64,000 nucleotides of DNA, taken from positions 1,116,001 to 1,180,000 of the forward strand of contig CBDBCK010000028.1 of assembly GCA_965203345.1 (NCBI GenBank), in the 5' to 3' direction. Positions 8,325 to 16,396 of this stretch are shown piece by piece. This DNA comes from CBDBCK01 sp965203345 (GTDB lineage: Bacteria > Chloroflexota > Dehalococcoidia > Lucifugimonadales > Lucifugimonadaceae). A program made the translations under genes and the position numbers. Below the pieces are notes generated by a model that was given only the letters and a program-made list of their open reading frames with translations, did no database searches and was not told the DNA's origin. How positions within the stretch are numbered: the stretch's first letter is position 1; every line of letters starts with the position of its first letter.

Positions 8325-9526
8325 CTGGGTTGCGTTTTCTTACAGCAGGCGAGTCGCATGGCCCCGGACTCACAGTGATAGTGGAAGGAATACCTGCTGG
8401 CCTTGCCCTCTCAGAGGAGTGGTTGCACCACTACTTGGAAAGACGGCAGCGAGGATTTGGTTCAGGGGGGCGTATGAAGATTGAAAAAGACCGAGCACAG
8501 ATACTCAGTGGGGTAAGACACGGCTTTACCTTAGGTTCCCCTATCGCACTTTGGATAGAGAACAAAGATTTTGCTAACTGGCGTGAAGCTATGGCCTTAG
8601 AGAAATTGCCTCCAGGGTCAGACATCAAGGCCTTCTCTCGTATAGTACCTGGACATGCTGATTATCCCGGCGCTCTAAAATATCTGCACCATGATTTGAG
8701 AAATGTTCTGGAGCGTGCTTCTGCACGAGAGACAGCGGCTCGAACATCTGCGGGCGCGGTGGCGGCACGTTTTATAGAAGAAATCGGCATATTTTTGCAC
8801 AGTCACACTACAGCCATAGGTTCCATCTCGGCTCCTTGTATGGCAGAGGAATCTATAGATTGGGAGGCCGTTGAGAAATCTGAAACTCGGACAGCCGACG
8901 CTGACACGGAAGAAAAGTTTAAAGCGGAAATACGTAAGGCAAAAAGAGAAGGCACTACAGTGGGGGGAACCGTTCAGGTTATCGCTTTCGGAGTTCCGGT
9001 CGGTTTAGGCAGCCATGTGCATTGGGACAGGAAGCTGGATGGCCGTATCGCGCAGGCTATGATGAGCATAAACGCGGTGAAAGGGGTAGAGATAGGTGAT
9101 GGTTTTGGTAATTCGCGCCTGCTGGGCAGGGATGTACACGATGTCCTAGAATTTGCACCTGAAGAGCGAACTCGTTTCAGGAAGAAAACGAATCGTGCAG
9201 GGGGCATTGAAGGTGGTATGAGCAACGGTAGCCCTATTAAGGTCAATATAGCCGTAAAACCAATAGCTACTATGGCCAAACCGTTGCCTTCGGTGGATAT
9301 CAATACCGGCGAGTCTTTACCTGCTGTCTATAACCGTTCAGACGTTTGCCAAGCTGCTCGTGCATGTCCAATAGCGGAATCTGTGTTGGCTTTCACGATT
9401 GCGCAGGCACTTCTTGAAAAGACCGGAGGCGATGGATTAGATGAGGTCAAGCGCAACCTAGAAGGATATAAAGCTTCGCATAGCAGGTTTGGCCGACCCC
9501 ACAGCAGACCAAGGACTAAAGCGTGA
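8312..9526 (+). CDS. aroC: Chorismate synthase
   Basis: Converts EPSP to chorismate using reduced FMN. 404 residues by the ATG at 8312; a GTG at 8321, which overlaps the aroE stop as GTGA, would give the more usual short N-terminus before LRFLTAGESHGPGLT. Family signatures: GESHGPGL, the RRQRGFGSGGRMKIEKD region, RASARETAARTSAGAVAARF and GGIEGGMSNGSPI. Chorismate feeds aromatic amino acids and, in this genome, menaquinone through MqnA encoded about 13 kb downstream. The stop overlaps the aroK GTG. Confidence 0.95.
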   Translation: MYTVTGLRFLTAGESHGPGLTVIVEGIPAGLALSEEWLHHYLERRQRGFGSGGRMKIEKDRAQILSGVRHGFTLGSPIALWIENKDFANWREAMALEKLPPGSDIKAFSRIVPGHADYPGALKYLHHDLRNVLERASARETAARTSAGAVAARFIEEIGIFLHSHTTAIGSISAPCMAEESIDWEAVEKSETRTADADTEEKFKAEIRKAKREGTTVGGTVQVIAFGVPVGLGSHVHWDRKLDGRIAQAMMSINAVKGVEIGDGFGNSRLLGRDVHDVLEFAPEERTRFRKKTNRAGGIEGGMSNGSPIKVNIAVKPIATMAKPLPSVDINTGESLPAVYNRSDVCQAARACPIAESVLAFTIAQALLEKTGGDGLDEVKRNLEGYKASHSRFGRPHSRPRTKA

Positions 9527-10137
9527 AACTGTCAGGTAATCTTTACCTCATCGGCTTTTCAGGAAGCGGCAAATCTACAGTCGCGTCTAAAGTAGCTGAG
9601 ACCGCTGGTCTTCCCCTCTTTGATACAGACAACTACGTTGAACTAAAAGAAGGTAAGGCTATAACTGATATCTTTTCCCAAAACGGCGAAACCTATTTTA
9701 GAACCGTTGAGACTAAGATACTTAAGCAAGCCGCTCAACTGATAAATGCTGTGGTAGCCACCGGTGGGGGCGTCCCAGTAAGCAGGAAGAACACAGAGCT
9801 GATGAAGCGCACGGGTATGATAATTTGGCTTCAAACAACTCCAGAAATCGTTGTCCAAAGGCTTTCTAGAGCCGAAAACGAAGAGCGACCTCCTAATGTT
9901 ATGAACCCGAACTCTCCAGGAATTACTTTTATGGAAGCTAGCAAGCAAACTCGTCCTCTCATTAAGAATCCCGCCTCCTTGAAAGATATAGAGGATTTCA
10001 TGAAAAAGCGCCAGCAATACTATGTTTCAGCGGCCGACGCCATAGTGCATTCTGAAGGGAAAAGGCTGTCAGATACGGTTGCAGAAGTGTTAAAATTGTG
10101 GAAAAACTATACATTAGGTGGGCAGGTAATAACGTGA
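9523..10137 (+). CDS. aroK: Shikimate kinase
   Basis: ATP-dependent phosphorylation of shikimate. 204 residues, slightly longer than the usual 170-190. P-loop GFSGSGKSTVA near residue 10, shikimate-binding FDTDNYVE and FRTVETKIL, the ATGGGVPVSRKN loop, and the lid region RLSRAENEERPPN with its Arg. The GTG start overlaps the aroC stop (GTGA) and the stop overlaps the preferred aroB GTG in the same way, so the four aro genes look like one translationally coupled operon. Confidence 0.93.
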   Translation: MKLSGNLYLIGFSGSGKSTVASKVAETAGLPLFDTDNYVELKEGKAITDIFSQNGETYFRTVETKILKQAAQLINAVVATGGGVPVSRKNTELMKRTGMIIWLQTTPEIVVQRLSRAENEERPPNVMNPNSPGITFMEASKQTRPLIKNPASLKDIEDFMKKRQQYYVSAADAIVHSEGKRLSDTVAEVLKLWKNYTLGGQVIT

Positions 10138-11246
10138 AAAATGTAACAAGTAACCACGTGTCATCTGTGATCAACGTGGACTCTTCTCAGGGTCCTTACA
10201 AGATACTGTCTGGACAAGATATCTTGGATAGGGTAGGGGAGATGATGCGTGCCGAAAATATCGGCGGCAATGCATTATTGATAGTGGATGAAGCGATATT
10301 TGAGAAATTCTCTAGGCCTGTCCATGAGTCTCTTGAGGCTGCGAATTTTGAGACCCATGTATTCGTCCAAGAATCAGGCGAGCAAAAGAAAACTTTAGAA
10401 CAGGCGGTTTGTATATACGAATGGTTATCAAAACGAAGGGCAGAACGCTGTGACTGTATAGTTGCGCTCGGTGGTGGGGTAATAGGGGACCTGGCCGGCT
10501 TTGTGGCTGCTACTTGGATGCGCGGGATCTCTATAGTTCATATTCCTTCTACCTTGACGGCGATGGTTGATTCCTCAATAGGCGGGAAGACAGCGATCAA
10601 CCTACCCTTCGGGAAAAATATGGTAGGCGCTTTTCATAACCCAAAGCTTGTACTCCAAGATCCTACACTTCTGCAATCGCTTTCCCCGCGGCAGCTGACT
10701 TCTGGGTGGGCGGAAACTATCAAGCATGCTTTGATAGCCGATTTTTCTCTTCTTGAATTTATGGAAGTGAATGCGAAAGAGATAATGTTTTTAGACTCTG
10801 CAACTACAGTGGAAGCTGTACTCCGCAGTTCAGCCATAAAGGCTCAGACAGTTTCGGATGATGAATTTGAAGGCGGACGCCGTGCTATGCTTAACTATGG
10901 GCACACTATAGGCCATGCTTTAGAGACCATTACTGGGTATTCAAAACTTCTCCATGGGGAGGCTGTAGCTATAGGTATGACCGTTGCGGCCCGCATATCG
11001 GAAAAGATGGGTCTGATCTCTCATGAAGACGCATGTCGACAGGAAGACATTCTGACCCTCTACGGCTTACCTGTGTCAGTAGACAGTGTATCCGTAGATC
11101 TTCTATTCAATGCGATGATGAGTGACAAAAAAAGCATAGGAGGAGTTCCTAGATGGGTGCTTCTCAAGAGGTTGGGATGTGCTCAAACTGGATGCGAAGT
11201 TCCTAATGACGTCGTGATGGAATCGATAAATTCTGTAATCTCATAG
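10134..11246 (+). CDS. aroB: 3-dehydroquinate synthase
   Basis: NAD- and metal-dependent cyclisation of DAHP to 3-dehydroquinate. 370 residues from GTG 10134, which overlaps the aroK stop as GTGA; the frame is open to a TTG at 10098 inside aroK, but the GTG fits the operon pattern. Motifs: ALGGGVIGDLAGFVAATWMRG, PSTLTAMVDSSIGGKTAIN, and metal-binding GHTIGHALE and LLHGEAVAIGM. Ends the aro operon; the 3' end overlaps by 44 bases the convergent CysO-like gene. aroA, aroD/aroQ and DAHP synthase are not in the window. Confidence 0.94.
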   Translation: MKNVTSNHVSSVINVDSSQGPYKILSGQDILDRVGEMMRAENIGGNALLIVDEAIFEKFSRPVHESLEAANFETHVFVQESGEQKKTLEQAVCIYEWLSKRRAERCDCIVALGGGVIGDLAGFVAATWMRGISIVHIPSTLTAMVDSSIGGKTAINLPFGKNMVGAFHNPKLVLQDPTLLQSLSPRQLTSGWAETIKHALIADFSLLEFMEVNAKEIMFLDSATTVEAVLRSSAIKAQTVSDDEFEGGRRAMLNYGHTIGHALETITGYSKLLHGEAVAIGMTVAARISEKMGLISHEDACRQEDILTLYGLPVSVDSVSVDLLFNAMMSDKKSIGGVPRWVLLKRLGCAQTGCEVPNDVVMESINSVIS

Positions 11247-11535
11247 CTACTGAACTTTGCTCGCCTCCGGCTACTGCAGGAACTATGCTGACCTCGTCTT
11301 GTTCCCTTACAGGACTATCCAGACCTTCTATATATCGTATATCTTCACCGTTCACGTATATATTCACGAAATGGCGTAAACTTCCTTCGTCATTGAAGAG
11401 GCGGCCTTTGATGCCAGGATAGTTATTCTCGAGGAAGTCCAGGATCTCACTCACCGTGTTTCCCTCTGCTTCAACTTTGGACTCTTGGTGGGTAAAGCTC
11501 CTGAGCGGGGTTGGAATTCTTACATTTACAGACAT
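11203..11535 (-). CDS. MoaD/ThiS/CysO-like ubiquitin-fold sulfur carrier with C-terminal tail
   Basis: 110 residues. Residues 1-91 strongly resemble mycobacterial CysO: start SVNVRIPTPLRSFT, centre HFVNIYVNGEDIRY, end VSIVPAVAGG. Members are activated at the C-terminal Gly-Gly and carry sulfur as a thiocarboxylate. Here 19 residues follow the GG (EQSSVAMRLQNLSIPSRRH), overlapping the end of aroB on the other strand. Such a tail would have to be cut off before activation. The gene lies downstream of thrC on the same strand, about 110 bases away. The partner (a CysM-like enzyme, threonine synthase itself, or molybdopterin synthase) cannot be told from sequence. Confidence 0.85.
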   Translation of the reverse strand: MSVNVRIPTPLRSFTHQESKVEAEGNTVSEILDFLENNYPGIKGRLFNDEGSLRHFVNIYVNGEDIRYIEGLDSPVREQDEVSIVPAVAGGEQSSVAMRLQNLSIPSRRH

Positions 11536-11647
11536 TTTACCTTCCTATATTTTCTGCATACTCATAGTATGCGGCTTTTGGGTTGCTGTTGATGGGTATT
11601 TTCGTTACATTGACAGATCAGCAGGCGTATACGCTAAGTTATAAGCG

Positions 11648-12895
11648 TCATGAATGCACCGGTTCAAACAGCTTTTCGCTTGCCTTTGCTTGATTGAAAG
11701 ATGCGATCGAAGGATCTATCTTGAACCTTGGTCGTACGCCTTCCAATGCTTCCAAAGTCTTCAGTCCGGAACCTGTGATAAGTGCTACAGTCTCCTCATC
11801 AGGGTCTATATATCCATTTGCGGCAAGCTGAGCTAATGCAGATATGACCACACCGCCTGCAGTTTCCGCGAATATACCCTCGGTTTCTGCAAGCAGGGTA
11901 ATGCCCCGGCTCACCTCTTCTTCGGGGACTATTGCGGCGGTACCTCCCGATTCAGATGCTATTCTTATAGCGTGTCCTCCATCAGCAGGGTTTCCTATGG
12001 CAAGCGATTTGGCCACAGTATTTGGCCGGACGGGCGATGGATAAGAACAACCGTTAAGAAATGCAGCGGCAACGGGCGAACAGCCCGAAGGTTGAGCTAT
12101 ATGGAGTTTAGCGGTGTTCTTGCTGATTAATCCGATAGCTTCCAGCTCCCTAAAACCTTTCCAAACCTTGGTGAAGAGACAACCTGAAGCAACGGGCACG
12201 ATTATGTTGCGAGGTGTTCGCCAACCTAATTGCTCTGCTATCTCGTAGGCTATGGTCTTGCTACCCTCAGCATAGTACGGGCGCATATTTATGTTGACGA
12301 AGGCCCACCCGAGTGTTTCAGCAAGCTCAACGCACAGACGATTTACGTCGTCGTAATTCCCTTTTGTCAGGACGACGGAACCAAACACAGCTGAGCCGAT
12401 TATTTTACCTTGCTCCAAGTCGGCTGGAACAAATACAAAAGTTTCCATATTGGCTTTTGCTCCATGAGCCGCCGTCGATCCTGCCAGGTTACCAGTGGAC
12501 GCACAGGCTAGAGTGGAGATACCAAATTCGCGTGCCTTGGTTGCAGCAACTGAAACAGCTCTGTCTTTAAAAGATTGAGTCGGGTTAGCTGAGTCGTTCT
12601 TGATCCAAAGATTCCGGAGTCCCAGTGCCTTACCCAAGTTGTCAGCTCGCAAAAGGGGAGTCATACCTGCTCCTAAGTCAATAGGTTCTTCCGAATCAAT
12701 TGGAAGCAGATCTGCATAGCGCCATATAGTAAGTGGGCTTGATTTTATCTTCCGTTTAGTGAAAGTCCGTGCCACTTCTGCATAATCAAAGCTGACTTCA
12801 AGAGCACCAAAGCAGAAATCACACACGTAAGCAGGTTTGGCAACTGAATAGGGACGCCTGCACTCTTTACACTGAAGATTATAAGAATTTGTCAT
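11648..12895 (-). CDS. thrC: Threonine synthase
   Basis: PLP enzyme converting O-phosphohomoserine to threonine. 415 residues. The N-terminus has a zinc-ribbon-like pair, LQCKECRRPYS and VCDFCFGALEVSFDY, common in the archaeal/Chloroflexota type of ThrC. PLP lysine in NPTQSFKDRAVS, phosphate-binding ASTGNLAGSTAAHGAK, and the C-terminal GGVVISALAQL and ALITGSGLKTLEAL. The promoter region lies upstream at 13035-13064. The CysO-like gene follows and is probably co-transcribed; the genes may work together in sulfur-amino-acid chemistry, but that is only inferred. Confidence 0.92.
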   Translation of the reverse strand: MTNSYNLQCKECRRPYSVAKPAYVCDFCFGALEVSFDYAEVARTFTKRKIKSSPLTIWRYADLLPIDSEEPIDLGAGMTPLLRADNLGKALGLRNLWIKNDSANPTQSFKDRAVSVAATKAREFGISTLACASTGNLAGSTAAHGAKANMETFVFVPADLEQGKIIGSAVFGSVVLTKGNYDDVNRLCVELAETLGWAFVNINMRPYYAEGSKTIAYEIAEQLGWRTPRNIIVPVASGCLFTKVWKGFRELEAIGLISKNTAKLHIAQPSGCSPVAAAFLNGCSYPSPVRPNTVAKSLAIGNPADGGHAIRIASESGGTAAIVPEEEVSRGITLLAETEGIFAETAGGVVISALAQLAANGYIDPDEETVALITGSGLKTLEALEGVRPRFKIDPSIASFNQAKASEKLFEPVHS

Positions 12896-13034
12896 TTTAG
12901 CCCTCCAAAAGTTGCAGTTACTTCCGGAGAGTCCGGGAGTGACAGCAGCAACTTTGACCGAAAGTTCGCTGATTCACCGGTTATAGCTGGACCCTGTTTT
13001 ATTGGTCGGGTCTAACTATATACAAGCATCTTAG

Positions 13035-13064
13035 ATACTAAAGCTGTCGGCATAGCTTTGTCAA
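13035..13064 (-). promoter_or_regulatory. Promoter for thrC
   Basis: Reading the minus strand: TTGACA (13064-13059), an 18-base spacer, then TAGTAT (13040-13035). Transcription would start near 13028, leaving a leader of about 130 nt before the thrC ATG. I looked for T-box or other riboswitch consensus in that leader and saw none. Confidence 0.5.
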
Positions 13065-13125
13065 TAGCTGTATAAAATATAAGGTAGGTTGATTTTAAAT
13101 CTTCTTTGATATACCGACTGCTCTG

Positions 13126-14157
13126 CTAAAGCTTCGGAGGTTCTCCTCCGATATCTGCAACATTGTCAATGCCTGCTACTTCCATCATCTTTTTGAGTTC
13201 CAAATTTATACGTCTTGGCAAAAACGGCCCTTGATAGACAAGGGCCGTGTATATCTCAGCAGCGCAAGCTCCTCTCGCAAGCACACGCCATACGTCCTTC
13301 GCTGAAGTAATACCACCAGAGGCTATTATATCTATGCCGTTCACGCTTCTGTTCACTTCTTCAATCATCCGCAGTGTGTCTTGAAACAAAGGGACACCGC
13401 TCAACCCTCCTTTACCCATTGATAAATTTGACGTTACTACCTTCTTGGTGTTTGCGATTACCAAACCAGATGCTCCCCCTGTAGCCGCTGAATATGCCAA
13501 GGAGATACTGTTTTTTATGTCGCTTATATTGTCTTCCCAAGGAGGTAGCTTGACCAAGAAAGGCACAGGCAGATTGCTCTTAGAAAGCTCTTCTGTTAAG
13601 CTCAAAAGCGTCTTAGGGCTTTGAAAATTCTGAAGGTTTGAGGTGTTTGGAGAGGAGATGTTCACTTCAAGGGCGGTGCAATGGGGAGCAAGTGTGAGTG
13701 CACATTTGAGTATATCTTCGGTCGAATCGCCTGATATGCTTACAAATACCTTTCCTCTGACTTTGCGTCCTTTCAGTCTGATTAGTCTTTCAGCAGAGTA
13801 CGTAGCCCCGTTATTCGGAAAGCCCAGACAGTTATAAAGCGCCTGTTGTCCCTTTAATCTGACCAGCCTGGGGGGGGGGTGTCCTGGTCTTTTGTTGAGA
13901 GTTACCGTCCCGCCGACTGCGAATCCGAAGCCTAAATGCAAAAAAGTACTGAGGGCCTTACAGTTTTTGTCCAAGCCTGCTGCTGCTGCTATTGGCGAAA
14001 GCAAGGTTACGCCAGCTACTGAAGTCTGAAGACCTGAGACATGAGGACGAAACACTGTTTCCCAGAAGCTCCATAAGATAGGAGTGCTCATAGCTACTTC
14101 TGAGACGGAGTGCGCCAACTCAGTTGGTAACAAATTTAGAATGTTTGTGTTTATCAT
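13126..14157 (-). CDS. pyrD: Dihydroorotate dehydrogenase (quinone type)
   Basis: Oxidises dihydroorotate to orotate in pyrimidine synthesis. 343 residues with an N-terminal amphipathic extension (LLPTELAHSVSEVAM, WSFWETVF) typical of the membrane-associated class 2 enzyme that passes electrons to quinone. Motifs: PIAAAAGLDKN (FMN), GFGFAVGGTVTLN, NCLGFPNNGA, VNISSPNTSNLQNF, PFLVKLPP, and C-terminal ASGGITSAKDVWRVLARGA. The class 2 assignment fits the nearby menaquinone cluster. An AGGAAG ribosome site precedes the ATG. It stands upstream of thrC but with about 230 bases between, so separate transcription is likely. Confidence 0.9.
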   Translation of the reverse strand: MINTNILNLLPTELAHSVSEVAMSTPILWSFWETVFRPHVSGLQTSVAGVTLLSPIAAAAGLDKNCKALSTFLHLGFGFAVGGTVTLNKRPGHPPPRLVRLKGQQALYNCLGFPNNGATYSAERLIRLKGRKVRGKVFVSISGDSTEDILKCALTLAPHCTALEVNISSPNTSNLQNFQSPKTLLSLTEELSKSNLPVPFLVKLPPWEDNISDIKNSISLAYSAATGGASGLVIANTKKVVTSNLSMGKGGLSGVPLFQDTLRMIEEVNRSVNGIDIIASGGITSAKDVWRVLARGACAAEIYTALVYQGPFLPRRINLELKKMMEVAGIDNVADIGGEPPKL

Positions 14158-14230
14158 TACACGTCTTCCTGAGGCTATCCATTTATATTCAGGTTAAAAT
14201 AAATATAGTAGATGAAATCAATTACACTAC

Positions 14231-14236
14231 TATAAT
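14231..14236 (+). promoter_or_regulatory. -10 element of divergent promoter
   Basis: TATAAT 23 bases before the ATG at 14260, predicting a leader under 20 nt. There is no ribosome site in front of that ATG. The minus strand of the same gap carries an AT-rich TATATT-like element for pyrD. Confidence 0.4.
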
Positions 14237-14259
14237 CTTAAGGTTCTATTTAACAACTT

Positions 14260-15021
14260 ATGACACTTGAATTTGAATTAGGGAAAGCTGACAGCCCCAG
14301 TGGGCATGCCTTAATGTACTTTCGTGACGCGGCTGAATCTGAAAAGATTGCGGCTTCCTACGTGGTGGTTTTGCCTATACCTATAGATATGGCGCGCTAT
14401 ATCCCGCCTATGCTGGCAGGCGCCGTCCCCCAGGTTTCGTCTAGTGACGTCAATGTATGCGAATTCCCCCCCGTGCCGGAAGAGGTAGAAGGCTTTGAAA
14501 CCCTCAAGAAAGAGACGAAACGACGTGGTGACGATCTCATATTCGGTGGTGTGATTGACTTTTCCGACGTAGGGATGATGATGACCGCCTTGAATGAAGC
14601 TGTACAGAAGTATCTTGATGCTTTCAAAAAAGCAGGACACCAATCTTCTATCACCGAAAGTGAAGAAAAAAACGATTCAGATGATCCAAATTCAGTCATA
14701 TACTCCCTAATGAATGAGGAAGACCTGCTGAAAGAGGCCGCCTCTTTAATGGGTAAGTTACAGTATGCTCTTGAAGGTACTGAGCATGACGCTATCTCCG
14801 ATACTCGAAAACGTCTGCTAGCTATCAGTGATCTGTTGCCTGAGAACCGCAAGCTTAAGAAATTGGTTCAAATCGCATCTAGTGATAAAGAGCACTCTGC
14901 CAAATTAGCTTCCTTATATTTAGAAAGAGCCTACTCTCTTTATAGAGAAGATTACCGCAAAGTGAGCGAACTGGAAAAAGACATAGCCTCCTTTGATTTA
15001 CCTGAAGAGTCAGCAAACTGA
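14260..15021 (+). CDS. Hypothetical protein, 253 aa
   Basis: Acidic soluble protein, not recognised. The N-terminal half (1-125) has alternating beta-like segments (YVVVLPIPIDMARYIPPML). A Ser/Glu/Asp-rich linker (about 128-148, SSITESEEKNDSDDPNS) leads to a helical C-terminal half with heptad-like Leu spacing. No signal peptide or transmembrane segment. It is transcribed divergently from pyrD and lies about 120 bases before the MFS gene. No function can be assigned. Confidence 0.7.
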   Translation: MTLEFELGKADSPSGHALMYFRDAAESEKIAASYVVVLPIPIDMARYIPPMLAGAVPQVSSSDVNVCEFPPVPEEVEGFETLKKETKRRGDDLIFGGVIDFSDVGMMMTALNEAVQKYLDAFKKAGHQSSITESEEKNDSDDPNSVIYSLMNEEDLLKEAASLMGKLQYALEGTEHDAISDTRKRLLAISDLLPENRKLKKLVQIASSDKEHSAKLASLYLERAYSLYREDYRKVSELEKDIASFDLPEESAN

Positions 15022-15097
15022 TCCAACGCTTGTCATTTCAGTATCCACGCAATCTATAGCGGTTAATTGGCGTTTTCTTTTAGTGCACATAAGGCAA

Positions 15098-15116
15098 ATG
15101 CGTTTGCGAAACGCAT
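15098..15116. promoter_or_regulatory. Perfect 8-bp inverted repeat before the MFS gene (operator or hairpin)
   Basis: ATGCGTTT - GCG - AAACGCAT, a perfect palindrome with a 3-base centre, 22 bases before the preferred MFS start at 15139. It could be a repressor operator or a stable RNA hairpin. A T-run (TTTTTT) begins about 9 bases after the stem, too far for a typical terminator. Confidence 0.45.
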
Positions 15117-15138
15117 GCATGTTGGTTTTTTGTCAACT

Positions 15139-16332
15139 ATGTTTGAGTCGCTTTCCTCAGATGAGTACAGAAAATTCTGGATAGGCCTGGTACTGTTCAT
15201 GTCTGCTACGCAAATGCACCTCATATCTCGCGGGGTGCTGGCTTATGACATAACAGGTAATAGATTCCAAACAGGTATTGTCAGTATTGGGTTTGCGCCT
15301 AGCATGCTTTTATTTTCCCTGTTTGGCGGGGCAATCGGCGAACGAATAGACAAACGGCTAATTATTCAGCTGACCCTTACAGTAAGCTTCCTTTCTAGCA
15401 TCATCATAGCCTTCCTTATTACATTCGACGCTATACATTGGACGCATCTTTTAGCGGGTTCGGCGGTACAGGGAGCAATGTTTGCACTTCAGTCACCGGC
15501 GCGGCAGGCGGCGATATCTTCTATGGTGAAGAAAAACCAAGTGTCTAACGCTGTTTCGTTAAGTGCTATGGCTACAAGCCTTACCACTGTGGCTGCTCCA
15601 GGTATAGGTGGTTTACTCTACGGCTTCTTGGGCCCGGGCATCGTGTATTTCATAGTGTCTGGACTCGTTCTCGCGTCTATAGTTTCCACCTCCTTGATGA
15701 CCCCTAAACCCCCTATGCAGGATGCCAAGAAAGAGGCTATGAGAGACGCTATTCTAGCCGGCATAAAATACATATCCCGTCGTCGCGTTTTATGGATGCT
15801 GGTGTTTCAAACTATAGTTGTGGCGTTGCTATCTTTCCCGTTCAGGATGTTAATACAAGTCTTCGCAAAGGACGTTTACGGCTCTTTGCCGGAACATGTG
15901 GGGTTGCTTTTGACTGCAGGAGGAGTAGGCGGCCTTTTTGGTTCTCTCGTCATAGCAAGCCTACGAAGCGGCAACCGCCGAGGCTTAGTGCTGCTTATCT
16001 CTTCATTCATTTCCGCGGGTGCTTTGGGTATTATGGCAGTTGTACCGTTCTATCCGGCAGGTTTAGTAGGTATGGTTCTCCTTGGACTAGGTGAGGCGGG
16101 GCGGTTGGCACTGGGACAATCACTCCTGATGGAGCATACAGAAGAAAGGTACAAAGCGCGAGTCATGAGTCTGTTCTTTATGACCTTTGGCTTGATGCCG
16201 CTAGGCGTTCTCCCTCTTACAATAGCCATGGATAACCTAGGTGGGCAACTATCGGCGGCGGTCATGGGAGGGGTGCTACTGTTAATGTCTGCGCTGTTCT
16301 TAATCCCTCCAACCATAAGGAAACTGGATTGA
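15139..16332 (+). CDS. MFS transporter (drug/siderophore exporter-like)
   Basis: About 397 residues with 10-12 hydrophobic segments. Resembles the EntS/MFS_3 type: MFESLSSDEYRKFWIGLVLF at the start, then an early R-G-V-LAYDITGN element, the cytoplasmic loop GGAIGERIDKR between TM2 and TM3, and a QSPARQAAISSMV motif after TM4. Substrate unknown. The frame is open to TTG 15067 and ATG 15115, but the family usually starts at MF.SL, which puts the palindrome at 15098-15116 in the leader. Next gene (mutL) is 64 bases downstream. Confidence 0.85.
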   Translation: MFESLSSDEYRKFWIGLVLFMSATQMHLISRGVLAYDITGNRFQTGIVSIGFAPSMLLFSLFGGAIGERIDKRLIIQLTLTVSFLSSIIIAFLITFDAIHWTHLLAGSAVQGAMFALQSPARQAAISSMVKKNQVSNAVSLSAMATSLTTVAAPGIGGLLYGFLGPGIVYFIVSGLVLASIVSTSLMTPKPPMQDAKKEAMRDAILAGIKYISRRRVLWMLVFQTIVVALLSFPFRMLIQVFAKDVYGSLPEHVGLLLTAGGVGGLFGSLVIASLRSGNRRGLVLLISSFISAGALGIMAVVPFYPAGLVGMVLLGLGEAGRLALGQSLLMEHTEERYKARVMSLFFMTFGLMPLGVLPLTIAMDNLGGQLSAAVMGGVLLLMSALFLIPPTIRKLD

Positions 16333-16396
16333 TTTTCTGCGCGGTGATCAATCTAACAACCAAAGCTGAAATAACCTAAATTGACGTGAGTGTTTC

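Noticed and set aside
7673..8359. Antisense frame of 228 codons across aroE
   Set aside because: Fully inside the well-supported aroE gene on the other strand, no recognisable motif.
12896..13030. T-box or other riboswitch in the thrC leader
   Set aside because: A leader of about 130 nt exists, but I could not find the T-box AGGGTGG.ACCGCG consensus or a terminator with T-run; AGGGTCC is not enough.
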